In this document: positions 1 through 8,203 of the stretch, in pieces
Position numbering within the stretch: position 1 is the stretch's first letter
Layout: each line of letters opens with the position of its first letter
Assembly (NCBI GenBank): GCA_964347945.1
Contig: CAYGAW010000056.1
Span: 1-41,174 of the forward strand
Direction: 5' to 3'
Length of the DNA: 41,174 nt
Source of the DNA: CAYGAW01 sp964347945
Lineage (GTDB): Bacteria; Chloroflexota; Anaerolineae; UBA7937; B3-Chlor
Notes under the pieces: generated by a model
What the model was told of the DNA's origin: nothing
Databases searched by the model: none
Seen by the model: the letters and a program-made list of their open reading frames with translations, nothing else
Program-made: the position numbers and the translations under genes

Positions 1-2
1 CC

Positions 3-1079
3 GCAGTCCAGACGCCGCCCTCCACTTCACCAGGAACCGGGTTCGACTACGGAATCCAGGTTCACTTGTTCCATCTGGACGCAGGCTACGTCACTGAGTT
101 GGTCAACAACATGCACTTCGTCTGGATCAAACACCAGATAGAGTGGAAGGAATTCGAACCATCCCAGGGACAGCGTCTCTGGGAGCCCATTGACCAGATA
201 GTGGGTGCTGCTGATTCAGCGGGCCTCAACCTGCTGCTGAGTGTCGTCAAAGCTCCGGATTGGGCCAGAGGAGGACGAACACAAGAGGACGGCCCACCCA
301 TCGACTATAGCACCTACGGCGACTTCATGGGAGCCATGGCGCAACGGTATTGCGGCAAGGTACAAGCCTATGAGATCTGGAACGAGCAGAATCTGAGGCG
401 AGAATGGAACACAGGGAGGCCCTTGAGTGCCGGAGAGTATGTGGACCTGCTGCGCGTGGCTCACCAGCGCATCAAGGCCGCGTGCCCGAGCGCCATAGTG
501 GTCTCAGGCGGTCCGACCCCCGTGGGCTACACCAGCCCTACGGCCATAGATGATTTCGAGTATCTGAGGCAGATGTATCAGGCCGGACTGAAGAACTACT
601 GCGATGCAGTAGGCATACATCCAAGCGGGTTCAACAACCCGCCCGACTGGCGCTATCCGCCGCCGTACGGTGAAGCCGGCGATTCAGCCAGTTTCAGGGC
701 CAACCGCCAATTCTACTTTCTGAACACCATTGAAGGATACCACAACATCATGGTGCAGTTTGCCGATGGTGATCGGAAACTGTGGGCAACCGAGTTCGGA
801 TGGGCAAGTATCGAGAACCTCACCGCAGCGCCCAACGAGGGGTATGAGTACGCGGCAGACAACACCGAACTCGAGCAGGCCGGCTATTTGGTGACCGCTC
901 TACAGATAGCCCGCCAAAAAGGCTACATGGGGGTGATGTTCATCTGGAACCTCAATTTCGCGCCTGCTCGCGGGGCTGACGACGAACGAGCTGCCTTCGG
1001 CATCTTGAAGGAGGATTGGTCCCAGAGGCCAGCGTACCAGACCCTAGCATTCGCGAGGACCACGGGGGAGCTGCCGTAG
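3..1079 (+). CDS. Glycoside hydrolase, clan A-like TIM barrel (5' end cut by window)
   Basis: The frame is open to the left edge of the window, so the start and probably a signal peptide lie outside. The first residues in the window are a Thr/Pro/Ser-rich stretch running into FDYGIQVHLF, where a barrel begins. YEIWNEQN places a candidate acid/base Glu at codon 128 of the visible part, and WATEFGW places a candidate nucleophile Glu at codon 264. This Asn-Glu then Glu arrangement is characteristic of retaining clan A hydrolases (GH5/GH39-like). The TTG at 66 is not the true start, because similarity-like sequence continues upstream without a stop. The likely role is hydrolysis of an extracellular or cell-wall polysaccharide. 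The substrate cannot be told from sequence. The gene converges with the 1090-1755 gene, leaving a 10-base gap. Confidence 0.8.
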   Translation, partial: AVQTPPSTSPGTGFDYGIQVHLFHLDAGYVTELVNNMHFVWIKHQIEWKEFEPSQGQRLWEPIDQIVGAADSAGLNLLLSVVKAPDWARGGRTQEDGPPIDYSTYGDFMGAMAQRYCGKVQAYEIWNEQNLRREWNTGRPLSAGEYVDLLRVAHQRIKAACPSAIVVSGGPTPVGYTSPTAIDDFEYLRQMYQAGLKNYCDAVGIHPSGFNNPPDWRYPPPYGEAGDSASFRANRQFYFLNTIEGYHNIMVQFADGDRKLWATEFGWASIENLTAAPNEGYEYAADNTELEQAGYLVTALQIARQKGYMGVMFIWNLNFAPARGADDERAAFGILKEDWSQRPAYQTLAFARTTGELP

Positions 1080-1089
1080 GAGCGCGGTC

Positions 1090-1755
1090 CTAACGCACTC
1101 GCTGCCAGTCAATGCGGTAGCTGCAATCAGGCCCATAGTCGACGTCGATTACGGCGCTGAGTGGTTGATCGTTGGCATCGACGATGAGAAGGTGGAACAA
1201 GGCGGAGTCGTACCCCATGGCGAACTCATACTTCCCGCTCTGGGGCGGCCCCTCGGATTGCTTCGTAGGAGCGCTCCATCCTTCGGTGTACAGCTTCATG
1301 TTGGCCCAGGACAGACCATTGCCGTCGGCATCGTACACCCATCCGCCGATGATACCCCCCGCAGCGCAATCTCGCTCGTTGCGTATGACGTAGAACTGGT
1401 GTGGACCCGAAGGCGGTGCCGGAGTCGGTTCGGCAGCCGGTCTGGTCGGGGAAGGACTCGCTGTAGGCGTTGGCTGGGGTGGCAGCGTGGGGCTGGGCGG
1501 TGGCACCGGAGTGGCCGTGGGCACCACGGGCGTGGACAGCTCGGAGTGGGGGCTTGCCGCTGCCTCTGGTGTGTTGGTGGGGGCAGGGATCGAGCTGGTG
1601 GCGGTGGTCTCGGCTCCGGTGGCCGGGGTCCGGGACTCGGCGGGAATGACGGCATCACTTCTGCCCTTGGCCAGTGTCGTGAAGGCCGCATAACCACCCA
1701 AGCACATCACGAAGAGGACGAACACGAACGCCAAAGCGGAACCCTTGTTTTGCAT
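1090..1755 (-). CDS. Membrane-anchored surface protein with Thr/Pro linker, unknown function
   Basis: This 221-residue protein has one N-terminal hydrophobic segment (about residues 8-30), with no clear cleavage site, so it is probably a signal anchor. About 85 residues of Thr/Pro/Ala/Ser-rich low-complexity linker follow (about 45-125). A compact C-terminal domain of about 95 residues contains two Cys (in RDCAAGG and GPDCSYR) that could form a disulfide. Linker-borne domains of this type are common in Chloroflexota exported proteins. I do not recognise the C-terminal domain as an enzyme. The start is ATG without a strong ribosome-binding site. It is convergent with the glycoside hydrolase and lies just before tRNA-Val on the opposite strand. 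Confidence 0.75.
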   Translation of the reverse strand: MQNKGSALAFVFVLFVMCLGGYAAFTTLAKGRSDAVIPAESRTPATGAETTATSSIPAPTNTPEAAASPHSELSTPVVPTATPVPPPSPTLPPQPTPTASPSPTRPAAEPTPAPPSGPHQFYVIRNERDCAAGGIIGGWVYDADGNGLSWANMKLYTEGWSAPTKQSEGPPQSGKYEFAMGYDSALFHLLIVDANDQPLSAVIDVDYGPDCSYRIDWQRVR

Positions 1756-1865
1756 CAGCCCGATGCATCCCTTTCCTGCCGCAGCACGACCCGGTCGCGT
1801 GCCAATGTGCCGGACGTATGCCTATCATACTGGCTTCATGTGCAAAAGGCAAACAAGCGGGCAGG

Positions 1866-1894
1866 TTGCGTTTACAGGGGCTGGATGGTATAAT
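1866..1894 (+). promoter_or_regulatory. Promoter of tRNA-Val
   Basis: A -35-like TTGCGT (1866-1871) and a perfect TATAAT (1889-1894) are separated by 17 bases. The predicted transcription start is about 6 bases before the tRNA 5' end. Confidence 0.65.
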
Positions 1895-1906
1895 CTCGTG
1901 GTGGCA

Positions 1907-1980
1907 GGGCGAGTAGCTCAGCTGGTCAGAGCGCGCGGTTCACATCCGCGAGGTCGTAGGTTCGAGTCCTATCTCGCCCA
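1907..1980 (+). tRNA. tRNA-Val (anticodon CAC)
   Basis: The cloverleaf can be drawn by eye. The 7-bp acceptor pairs GGGCGAG (1907-1913) with CTCGCCC (1973-1979), with discriminator A at 1980. The D arm is GCTC/GAGC. The anticodon stem CGCGG/CCGCG encloses the loop TTCACAT, giving anticodon CAC, which reads GUG valine codons. The T arm has GTAGG TTCGAGT CCTAT. The 3' CCA is not encoded. The sensor kinase gene starts only 32 bases downstream, with no separate promoter visible. Confidence 0.95.
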
Positions 1981-2012
1981 TTCTCCCTTGCAGCCCATGT
2001 TGTGCCTGTGAG

Positions 2013-3746
2013 GTGGGCATGCCTGCAAAGCCAAGCGCCAGAAGCGAATGGTTGATCAGCCATCTGCGTTGGGCGATCCTGGTTGTGACCTTCGTCCTCA
2101 GCTCCCAGGACTCAGCTCAGAGGGGTAACCTTGTAGCCATCTATGCACTCCTATTGGCGGGGGCAATCTACGGCCTTGCAGTTGTGCTACTCCTGTACTT
2201 GAAGAGAACCCCCCGCCGCTTTCAAGAGCTGACCCTAGCCCTTGATACGGCGCTATTCGTAGCGATCGCGTACGTGTCACAACAACCGTCATACTTCCTC
2301 TTCCTGCTATTGCCTATCATCGTAGCCGCTCTACGCTTCGGTACGGAGATAAGTCTACTCATCACCAGCATATCAACCTCAGCTTATGGCCTCTTCATCG
2401 TCTTCCTCCAGCCCTGGCTGGCTGGAGGGCAGAATCTTCTTCCGACCATCGTCAGCATCGCGACGCTGTTCATCGGTGCGACGGTCACAAGTCTTCTCGG
2501 CCCGAGGTCGCGACCAGCGGCTACCCAGGCTCTGGGCAGTGAGGAAGGCCCGCCGAGTTCAGCCTACCGCGAACGCTTCCGAGCCATCTACGACATGACC
2601 GGCGAACTCATCGCCACGCTCAACTACCAACTCGTCCTGGAAAAGATGTTGGACGTTAGCCTGGCGGGCTTCCGGGAGAAGGAACAGAGGGACCTGCAGA
2701 GGCCCGTTAGCATGGTGCTTTTCTTCGACGATGAAGAGGGTAGTCTTCGCGTCGGTGCTTCTCGGAACCTCAGCAAAACCGATGAACTTCAGAGCATTCA
2801 GGGAAGGGGCGGCTTGGTCGGCCAAGTTGTCTCCACAGCAGAGCCAGCAATAGGCGACCGGCCCAGCGCCGATCCAGAGTTGTCAGCTTTTTCTGCCTTG
2901 AGACGGTGTCGCTCGGTGCTGTGTGTCCCCTTGCGGGCAGGTCTGGAGCTGTACGGGATGGCGCTATTTGGGAGTCCCGACGCCGATGCCTATAGCCCTG
3001 CATACATGGATCTCATTACCGCCTTCTGCAATCAGGCCAGCATCGCTTTGCAGAACGCCGAACTGTATCAGACTTTGAAGGAGGAGAGGAAGAGGATCCT
3101 TTTCAGCGATGAGGAACTCCGCAAACAACTGGCACGTGAGTTGCACGACGGCCCTACGCAGACCGTGTCCTCCATCGCCATGCGCCTTGATTTCGTCAGA
3201 GTACTGCTCGACCAAGATCCAGTGAGGGCCAGACGCGAGTTGGACAAACTCGAGAGGTTGGCCGCGCAAGCCGTGAAAGAAGTGCGCACGATGCTTTTCA
3301 CCATGCGTCCCATGATTCTGGAAACCCAGGGACTGGCCGCAGCGTTGGAGCAGTACGCACACCGTATAAGGGAAACGGATGACATCGACGTGCACGTCGA
3401 TGCCGAGGGCTTGGACAGACGCCCGATCCCGCTTGTGGAAGGGGCTACCTTCTTCATCCTCGAGGAGGCCATCAACAACGCCAAGAAGCATGGCGAGCCT
3501 GCGAACATCTGGATAAGCCTCGCGAGACGCAACAGTGAACTCTTCGCCCAAGTCAGGGATGATGGACAAGGCTTTGACGTGGCAGATGTGGAGAGTTCCT
3601 ATGACGAACGGACCAGCTTGGGATTGGTCAACATGCGTGAGCGTGCACGCCTCATCAACGGCCGACTGACCATCGAATCGAAGCCATCCGCGGGAACTGT
3701 GGTCACACTCCTTGCCCCCATGAGCGGTGAAGAGAAGCCAGCGTAG
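2013..3746 (+). CDS. GAF-containing sensor histidine kinase, NarL/DegS-type (HisKA_3)
   Basis: This 577-residue kinase has about five hydrophobic segments in residues 10-155. A GAF domain follows at about 185-345. The dimerisation/phosphoacceptor helix carries ARELHDGPTQ with His at about residue 378. A HATPase_c domain follows, with EEAINNAKKHG (N box), DDGQGFD (G1) and LGLVNMRERA (G2). The ELHDG motif is typical of kinases that pair with LuxR/NarL-type regulators. No response regulator lies beside it, so it is an orphan in this window. The start is uncertain: GTG 2013, or ATG 2019 a few bases on. It sits 32 bases after tRNA-Val and may be read from that promoter. The next gene, 45 bases downstream on the same strand, may be co-transcribed. 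Confidence 0.9.
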   Translation: MGMPAKPSARSEWLISHLRWAILVVTFVLSSQDSAQRGNLVAIYALLLAGAIYGLAVVLLLYLKRTPRRFQELTLALDTALFVAIAYVSQQPSYFLFLLLPIIVAALRFGTEISLLITSISTSAYGLFIVFLQPWLAGGQNLLPTIVSIATLFIGATVTSLLGPRSRPAATQALGSEEGPPSSAYRERFRAIYDMTGELIATLNYQLVLEKMLDVSLAGFREKEQRDLQRPVSMVLFFDDEEGSLRVGASRNLSKTDELQSIQGRGGLVGQVVSTAEPAIGDRPSADPELSAFSALRRCRSVLCVPLRAGLELYGMALFGSPDADAYSPAYMDLITAFCNQASIALQNAELYQTLKEERKRILFSDEELRKQLARELHDGPTQTVSSIAMRLDFVRVLLDQDPVRARRELDKLERLAAQAVKEVRTMLFTMRPMILETQGLAAALEQYAHRIRETDDIDVHVDAEGLDRRPIPLVEGATFFILEEAINNAKKHGEPANIWISLARRNSELFAQVRDDGQGFDVADVESSYDERTSLGLVNMRERARLINGRLTIESKPSAGTVVTLLAPMSGEEKPA

Positions 3747-3791
3747 GTACACGCTCCTCATCTTCATTCGGCAGTCACTGAATGGCACCCC

Positions 3792-4598
3792 ATGTCAACC
3801 CTTGAACTAGTACAAACGCTGTTTGACTACAGGATGCAGTTGATTGTCTGGGTGCTCTGCTCCATTCTTCTGTATGGCCTTGCGGCCAACTTGCTCCACG
3901 TGCTTCGCAGAGCCTCATCGACTCGCGCTGGCCGTGTCTTGACAGCCCTCGAGAGTTGGCCGCACAACCTATGGCTCTTAGAGGGCCTGCGTTTCTCCTA
4001 CTACCTGGGCATCCCCTATGTAGCGCTGATGAAGGGCATCACCAATCCAACTCTCATGGGTCTCTGGTCGCCGCACTGGTTCGGACCACAGTGGTTCCAG
4101 GAACTCGGCATGGGCGTGGTGCTGGGCCTGGGAACGCTCGCTCTTCTGGTGTGGGGCTGGCGATGGTATGTGAAGGCTGCGGGACAAATGCGATACGGAA
4201 TGGGGAGCAGACCTTATCTGACCGAGCGAAGGATGTTGGTCACACCCTGGGGCTGGGGGCTAATTGTGCTGGGCGTCCTGTACCTCGAGGTGCACTGGGC
4301 TTTCTATCGTGGTGCCACAATTCAGCTACTGGGGAACTACCACGGGACGTTTGTGAGCCTTCTCCTCATCCTCGGGGAGTGGTGGCTGAGTCCACAGATC
4401 CGCAAAGGCTGGGGAATGGCCCACCGGACCGGGAAGAGCCTCACTACTGCGGCCATGGCCTTCAGCATCACGATCATCTACTACTTCACATCCAACACGT
4501 GGTTGTGCATGGCCATTCATCTCATAGTGCAGTTCGGCCTGCTATCGTTTCTGACGATGTCTTCTAGCCTACTCGATCAAGAAGGAGAGAGCGACTAG
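3792..4598 (+). CDS. Multi-pass integral membrane protein, unknown
   Basis: This 268-residue, strongly hydrophobic protein has about six or seven membrane segments (about 14-36, 103-126, 150-172, 183-200, 218-237 and 240-258), with Trp-rich loops. A late segment contains SNTWLCMAIHLIVQ. Its helix plus His arrangement loosely recalls the last motif of CPBP-family intramembrane proteases, but the earlier Glu-Glu and Arg motifs of that family are not seen, so I do not assign it. There is no good ribosome-binding site before ATG 3792. It follows the sensor kinase by 45 bases, and the two may be an operon. Its last 30 bases overlap the convergent small gene at 4569-4808. Confidence 0.75.
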   Translation: MSTLELVQTLFDYRMQLIVWVLCSILLYGLAANLLHVLRRASSTRAGRVLTALESWPHNLWLLEGLRFSYYLGIPYVALMKGITNPTLMGLWSPHWFGPQWFQELGMGVVLGLGTLALLVWGWRWYVKAAGQMRYGMGSRPYLTERRMLVTPWGWGLIVLGVLYLEVHWAFYRGATIQLLGNYHGTFVSLLLILGEWWLSPQIRKGWGMAHRTGKSLTTAAMAFSITIIYYFTSNTWLCMAIHLIVQFGLLSFLTMSSSLLDQEGESD

Positions 4599-4808
4599 AA
4601 TCGCAAACATGGCTCCCGCCAGGATCGCTATGCGCTTCAGGTCATCATACACATAGGCGTACTGCTGGGCTAGGCTTTCACCTGTCGCTCTTGCCCGCCC
4701 AGGGCCTCCTCCAACCTTGACCGCTTTCTCGGCCCCGGACACGGATCCAGGTTTGGCGACGGCTCTTGATTCTCGTCGACGACGTGCTCGGCGCGATTTT
4801 TTCGCCAT
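4569..4808 (-). CDS. Small tail-anchored membrane protein, unknown
   Basis: This 79-residue protein has a very basic N-terminus (AKKSRRARRRRESRA), a Gly/Ala-rich middle, the short stretch YAYVYDDLKRIAILAG, and a single C-terminal hydrophobic helix. The topology suggests a cytoplasmic, nucleic-acid- or phospholipid-contacting basic head with a membrane tail. A ribosome-binding site (GGAGG) lies upstream of ATG 4808. It starts 18 bases after the sortase stop, so it is probably the second gene of the sortase transcript. The 3' end overlaps the convergent membrane-protein gene by 30 bases. No function can be given. Confidence 0.65.
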   Translation of the reverse strand: MAKKSRRARRRRESRAVAKPGSVSGAEKAVKVGGGPGRARATGESLAQQYAYVYDDLKRIAILAGAMFAILVALSFLIE

Positions 4809-4826
4809 TCCCCGCTTTCCTCCGGA

Positions 4827-5867
4827 CTACTGATTGGCGAGCTCTGCGATTACCACAAACCGATGGCTATCTATCATGTACGGATGACACGTGATCAGTG
4901 TTAGTGTGGCGTTTGGGGTGGGCTCCATCAGGCTCACCTCAGTGGGCTCGACCACCATTGTTGCCACGACCGAGTACCGGTGTGGCGTGTCACCGGCATA
5001 CACCACAACCTCATCCCCTATCTTCAGATCCTCAAGATGCCTGAATATCTCGCCAAAGACATCATTGTGGCCGGAGATAACCATGTTGCCGCGCTCGCCT
5101 GGATTGGCTGAGCCAATCCGGTGTCCAGTTCCCATCTTCAGCTCCTCCCAGCCATCTCCCTCCACCACAGGCGCATCAACGTCGATCGCACGGATAACAA
5201 TCCTGGATGCCTGTCGGGGTCCAGGAGTCGGTATGGGGATAGAAGCTCCCGGCTCCACTAGGTGCCGGTAGGGGTTCGGTACCGTGCCTTCTGACCCCGG
5301 TGGCAAACTGCCACCGGGAAGAACCGCCGCGGCCGTAGGGGCGGGTGTTGCCGCTTGTCCAGACTCCAGCGCCTCGGCTACCTCTCTGTTGAGAAGACGC
5401 AGGTTGGACAGAGAACTGAAAACCACGAAGATCAGACCAGCCAGAGCCGCCAACTCCAGCAAAAGAAGCAGACGATCTCGCAGCCTGGGAAATCCTCTCA
5501 GCCAGAAACCCCTATTCACTCTGCCCAGAAAGGAGCCAATCCTCTTGAGGGAGCTGGTCTCCGGGCTGATCCTCACCGTCTCGAATGCGCTGCCCTCGAT
5601 GCTGGTCCCGTCCTGCACCGATGCCGCACCACTGGAAGGTGGGCCGGGAGCTCTTGCTTCAGACTGTGGTCTGGGCCTGCGTCGATCTGCGCTTTCAGCG
5701 GAACTCACTGTTGCCCCGTCCCCAACACTGCTGGTGGACGCGGCCTCCCGCACCTCGCCTCCCTTCAGCCGACGGAAGCGCTCCGAAGCCCGAGCACGCC
5801 GTTTCGACTTCAGGAGTCTCTCCAACTGCTCTATCGTCAGGTCATCCAGAGAGGACTTCTCGCTCAT
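4827..5867 (-). CDS. Sortase-family transpeptidase with long cytoplasmic N-terminus
   Basis: This 346-residue protein has a charged, probably cytoplasmic N-terminal 120 residues beginning with a short helical DLTIEQLERLLKSK segment. One membrane helix follows (about 132-152), then a Pro-rich linker, then a sortase beta-barrel. The catalytic triad is visible: His267 in ISGHND, Cys327 in LITCHPY and Arg336 in SHRFVV. Sortases cleave a C-terminal sorting signal of exported proteins and transfer the protein to an amine acceptor at the cell surface. No LPxTG-type substrate is encoded in the window. The start ATG 5867 has an AAGGA site 8-9 bases upstream and a good promoter at 5920-5947. The subclass (D/E-like) is inferred, not proven. 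Confidence 0.92.
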   Translation of the reverse strand: MSEKSSLDDLTIEQLERLLKSKRRARASERFRRLKGGEVREAASTSSVGDGATVSSAESADRRRPRPQSEARAPGPPSSGAASVQDGTSIEGSAFETVRISPETSSLKRIGSFLGRVNRGFWLRGFPRLRDRLLLLLELAALAGLIFVVFSSLSNLRLLNREVAEALESGQAATPAPTAAAVLPGGSLPPGSEGTVPNPYRHLVEPGASIPIPTPGPRQASRIVIRAIDVDAPVVEGDGWEELKMGTGHRIGSANPGERGNMVISGHNDVFGEIFRHLEDLKIGDEVVVYAGDTPHRYSVVATMVVEPTEVSLMEPTPNATLTLITCHPYMIDSHRFVVIAELANQ

Positions 5868-5919
5868 CGGTTGATCCTTCTGCTACACACCTGCGAGCTA
5901 TGGACGAATCTTATGTAAA

Positions 5920-5947
5920 ATTATACGCATATTCGAGGAATAGTCAA
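5920..5947 (-). promoter_or_regulatory. Promoter of the sortase gene
   Basis: On the minus strand, TTGACT (5942-5947) and TATAAT (5920-5925) are separated by 16 bases. Transcription would begin about 45 bases before the sortase ATG. Confidence 0.7.
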
Positions 5948-5990
5948 GCGTCGTCCGATGGCCATACCGCCCTCACGCGCCCCGAGACAC

Positions 5991-7619
5991 CTACGAAGGG
6001 CCCCTCCTCACCCTGGTCGCCCACCCGGTACGGATCAGCTCCCGTACGCGCCGTATTTCCTCGATCCCCAGCGCCCAGGCTAGCAACGCGTAGCTGACTA
6101 CACCGAGGACTCCAGCCCCCAGTACAATTAGAAGCTCACCCCACGTAGACACTTGAGCAGCAATTGTGGCTAGGAAGGGCAGACTCAAGTACACCACTGC
6201 GCCCATCAGCCCAGAGGCGATCAGAACCTTGAGGACGGTCTGTGTCAATGCTTGGCCTCGAAGGCCGTCAAAGTGGCGGTGGGCAAGATAGAGCATCACG
6301 AGAGCGTGGCTGGTCAGTTGCACTGAATTCGCCAGGACCAGCCCCAGCATTCCCAGAGGAACAATCCATATCAGTGCAACCACTAGGTAGATGAATACCG
6401 CAAGCACCCCCACCAAGACGGGAGTCTTGGTGTCCTTCCGAGCGTAGAAGGCAAAAATCAGGACTTGATCTATCGCCGCGAAGGATACTCCTATGAGATA
6501 GATGCGTAGGGCCTGTGCGGTGCGCTCCGTATCATAGGGTTGAAAAGCACCGTGCTCGAATAGCAGAGCTATGACCGGGGTCGCCAGGACCAGGAGTCCA
6601 ACCGTAGCTGGCACCATGAAGAACACCACCGTGCGGAGCCCCGTTCCCAACGTGCGGCGGTAACCAACCAAGTCGCCAGCTGACGCCAGGCGCGAAAGCG
6701 AAGGCAGTATGGCTGTGGATACAGCCACCGCCACAAGCCCAAGAGGAAGCTGTATGAGAGTGGTAGCGTTTTGCATCCAGGCGATGCTCTGCTCGCCAGT
6801 CCGGGAGGCCAGATTGCGGTCGAGGGCGATGGCCACCTGGCTGACGACAAGGCCCAGGGCCACCGGGAGATACAGGCGGCCGATGCGCCGCAACCCTGGG
6901 TGACTGAAATCCAAGGAGAAAGAGAATTGCAGGCCTCTCAGTCCCGGTACCTGGATAGCCAACTGAAGAATGGAGCCCAGTAGAACACCCAAGGATAGAC
7001 TAGCGATCCCAGCTCTGTCCGCCAGAAGGAGCATCGCAACTATGATGCCAGCATTGAAGACGCTGGCACCGAAGGCTGGATAGACAAAGCGCTTGTTCGC
7101 ATAGAGAAGACCCGTGGTTACCCCCGATAACCCTAAGAATGCCACGGCAGGCACGATAAGTCGCGTGAGCGTCGTGGTCACGGCCAGAAGAGATGGATGG
7201 AAGCCGCCGCCCAGGAGCCAGGCCACGGCGGGAGCCGCCAGTTCCAGGGCGAGGACGATAAGAGCAAATATCATAGCCACCACGGTGAACAAGGTGCTGG
7301 CCAGCCGCCACATCTCCTGGCGGTCCTGTTGCTCCGCGTAGTCGCTGAAAACGGGGACCAAGGCGGCGCTGATCATGCCACCAACGAGGAGATCATAGAT
7401 CATGGTGGGCACGATGCCCGCCACACGAAATGCACTGACCAAACCGGTGGCTCCGAAGAGGTGTGAGATGACCGTTTCTCGGATAAGGCCCAGAACACGG
7501 CTACTCACGTTGCCCAGTGCGACAAAGGTAGCTGCCTGTGCTATGCCTGCCCCCTCGGCAGCTTGCGATGTCGCCTCATCGCGCGGCGGACCGGCCACGA
7601 GGGCAGCGCCCCTGTTCAC
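5991..7619 (-). CDS. murJ: Lipid II flippase MurJ (MviN)
   Basis: This 542-residue polytopic protein is of the MOP exporter superfamily and matches the usual MurJ length and about 14 membrane helices. The hallmark N-terminal segment NVSSRVLGLIRETVISHLFG is followed by a helix with ...AFRVAGIVPTMIYDLLVGGM.... Later come the conserved QLPLGLVAVAVSTAILPSLS and the FYARKDTKTPV loop. It flips lipid-linked peptidoglycan precursor across the cytoplasmic membrane. The start is GTG 7619, overlapping the stop of the heptose-nucleotidyltransferase gene by 4 bases (GTGA), so translation is probably coupled. The coupling suggests a shared envelope-biogenesis operon. Confidence 0.95.
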   Translation of the reverse strand: MNRGAALVAGPPRDEATSQAAEGAGIAQAATFVALGNVSSRVLGLIRETVISHLFGATGLVSAFRVAGIVPTMIYDLLVGGMISAALVPVFSDYAEQQDRQEMWRLASTLFTVVAMIFALIVLALELAAPAVAWLLGGGFHPSLLAVTTTLTRLIVPAVAFLGLSGVTTGLLYANKRFVYPAFGASVFNAGIIVAMLLLADRAGIASLSLGVLLGSILQLAIQVPGLRGLQFSFSLDFSHPGLRRIGRLYLPVALGLVVSQVAIALDRNLASRTGEQSIAWMQNATTLIQLPLGLVAVAVSTAILPSLSRLASAGDLVGYRRTLGTGLRTVVFFMVPATVGLLVLATPVIALLFEHGAFQPYDTERTAQALRIYLIGVSFAAIDQVLIFAFYARKDTKTPVLVGVLAVFIYLVVALIWIVPLGMLGLVLANSVQLTSHALVMLYLAHRHFDGLRGQALTQTVLKVLIASGLMGAVVYLSLPFLATIAAQVSTWGELLIVLGAGVLGVVSYALLAWALGIEEIRRVRELIRTGWATRVRRGPS

Positions 7620-8104
7620 CTATCCTCCCTATGGTGAGCAACGATGGCCGCGATGAGACCTGTCGTCGAACGACCACGTGCGACCGGCGTCAAGTAGATC
7701 TCGCCACCGTATTCAGCCACCACATCGGCCTCGGGTAGCTCCTCAAGCGTGTAGTTGCCACCCTTGACATAGATGTCTGGTTGCAGCGCTCTCACCAAAC
7801 TCTCTGCCGTTGGCTCGCCGAACAGCACCACATAGTCAACGCACTCCAGGGCCGCCAGTATCTCCGCCCGGTCGCCCTGGAGCATGAACGGTCTCCCCTC
7901 GCCTTTGAGCCGCCGAGTGGACCCATCATCGTTCACTCCGACAATAAGCAAGTCACCCTGCCTTTTCGCCTCTTGCAGATACCGCACGTGTCCTACATGC
8001 AGAAGATCGAAGCAGCCGTTGGTGAACACCACCCTTCCGCCCCGAGACGCCACTTGGTCCCTTATGGCGCGGGCCTCCTTCAAGGATACGATCTTCTTGG
8101 TCAC
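7616..8104 (-). CDS. rfaE2: D-glycero-beta-D-manno-heptose 1-phosphate adenylyltransferase-type nucleotidyltransferase
   Basis: This is a stand-alone cytidylyltransferase-fold domain of 162 residues, equivalent to the C-terminal half of HldE. It shows the nucleotide-binding signature FTNGCFDLLHVGHVRYL (HxGH type), then VGVNDDGSTRRLKGEGRP and VKGGNYTLEELPEADVV, and ends in STTGLI. The family activates heptose 1-phosphate to an ADP-sugar for surface glycans. I prefer GTG 8104 over GTG 8131. GTG 8104 has a GGAG site 7 bases upstream, while 8131 lies only 4 bases past the -10 box (8135-8140) and would not be in the transcript. It is followed by murJ with a GTGA overlap. The exact sugar substrate in this organism is an inference. 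Confidence 0.9.
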   Translation of the reverse strand: MTKKIVSLKEARAIRDQVASRGGRVVFTNGCFDLLHVGHVRYLQEAKRQGDLLIVGVNDDGSTRRLKGEGRPFMLQGDRAEILAALECVDYVVLFGEPTAESLVRALQPDIYVKGGNYTLEELPEADVVAEYGGEIYLTPVARGRSTTGLIAAIVAHHREDR

Positions 8105-8134
8105 GCTTTCTCTCCACTCCGCCTGCGTCACGCT

Positions 8135-8163
8135 ATTCTACAGTAGCTGCAGGCATTCTTCAA
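8135..8163 (-). promoter_or_regulatory. Promoter of rfaE2-murJ
   Basis: On the minus strand, TTGAAG (8158-8163) and TAGAAT (8135-8140) have a 17-base spacer. It is divergent from the M23 promoter at 8195-8203. Confidence 0.6.
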
Positions 8164-8194
8164 GCCCTCGGGGTGGTTTGGAGGCTCTGAGCTG

Positions 8195-8203
8195 TGCTAT
8201 AAT
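8195..8203 (+). promoter_or_regulatory. Extended -10 promoter of the M23 peptidase gene
   Basis: TG at 8195-8196, one base, then a perfect TATAAT at 8198-8203 form an extended -10 element. No good -35 is visible. The -10 overlaps the first ATG of the gene (8202), which suggests the message begins near 8210 and that translation starts later. Confidence 0.55.

Noticed and set aside
4440..4598. CPBP intramembrane protease assignment for the 3792-4598 protein
   Set aside because: Only the last His-bearing helix looks similar. The EE and R motifs of the family are not found.
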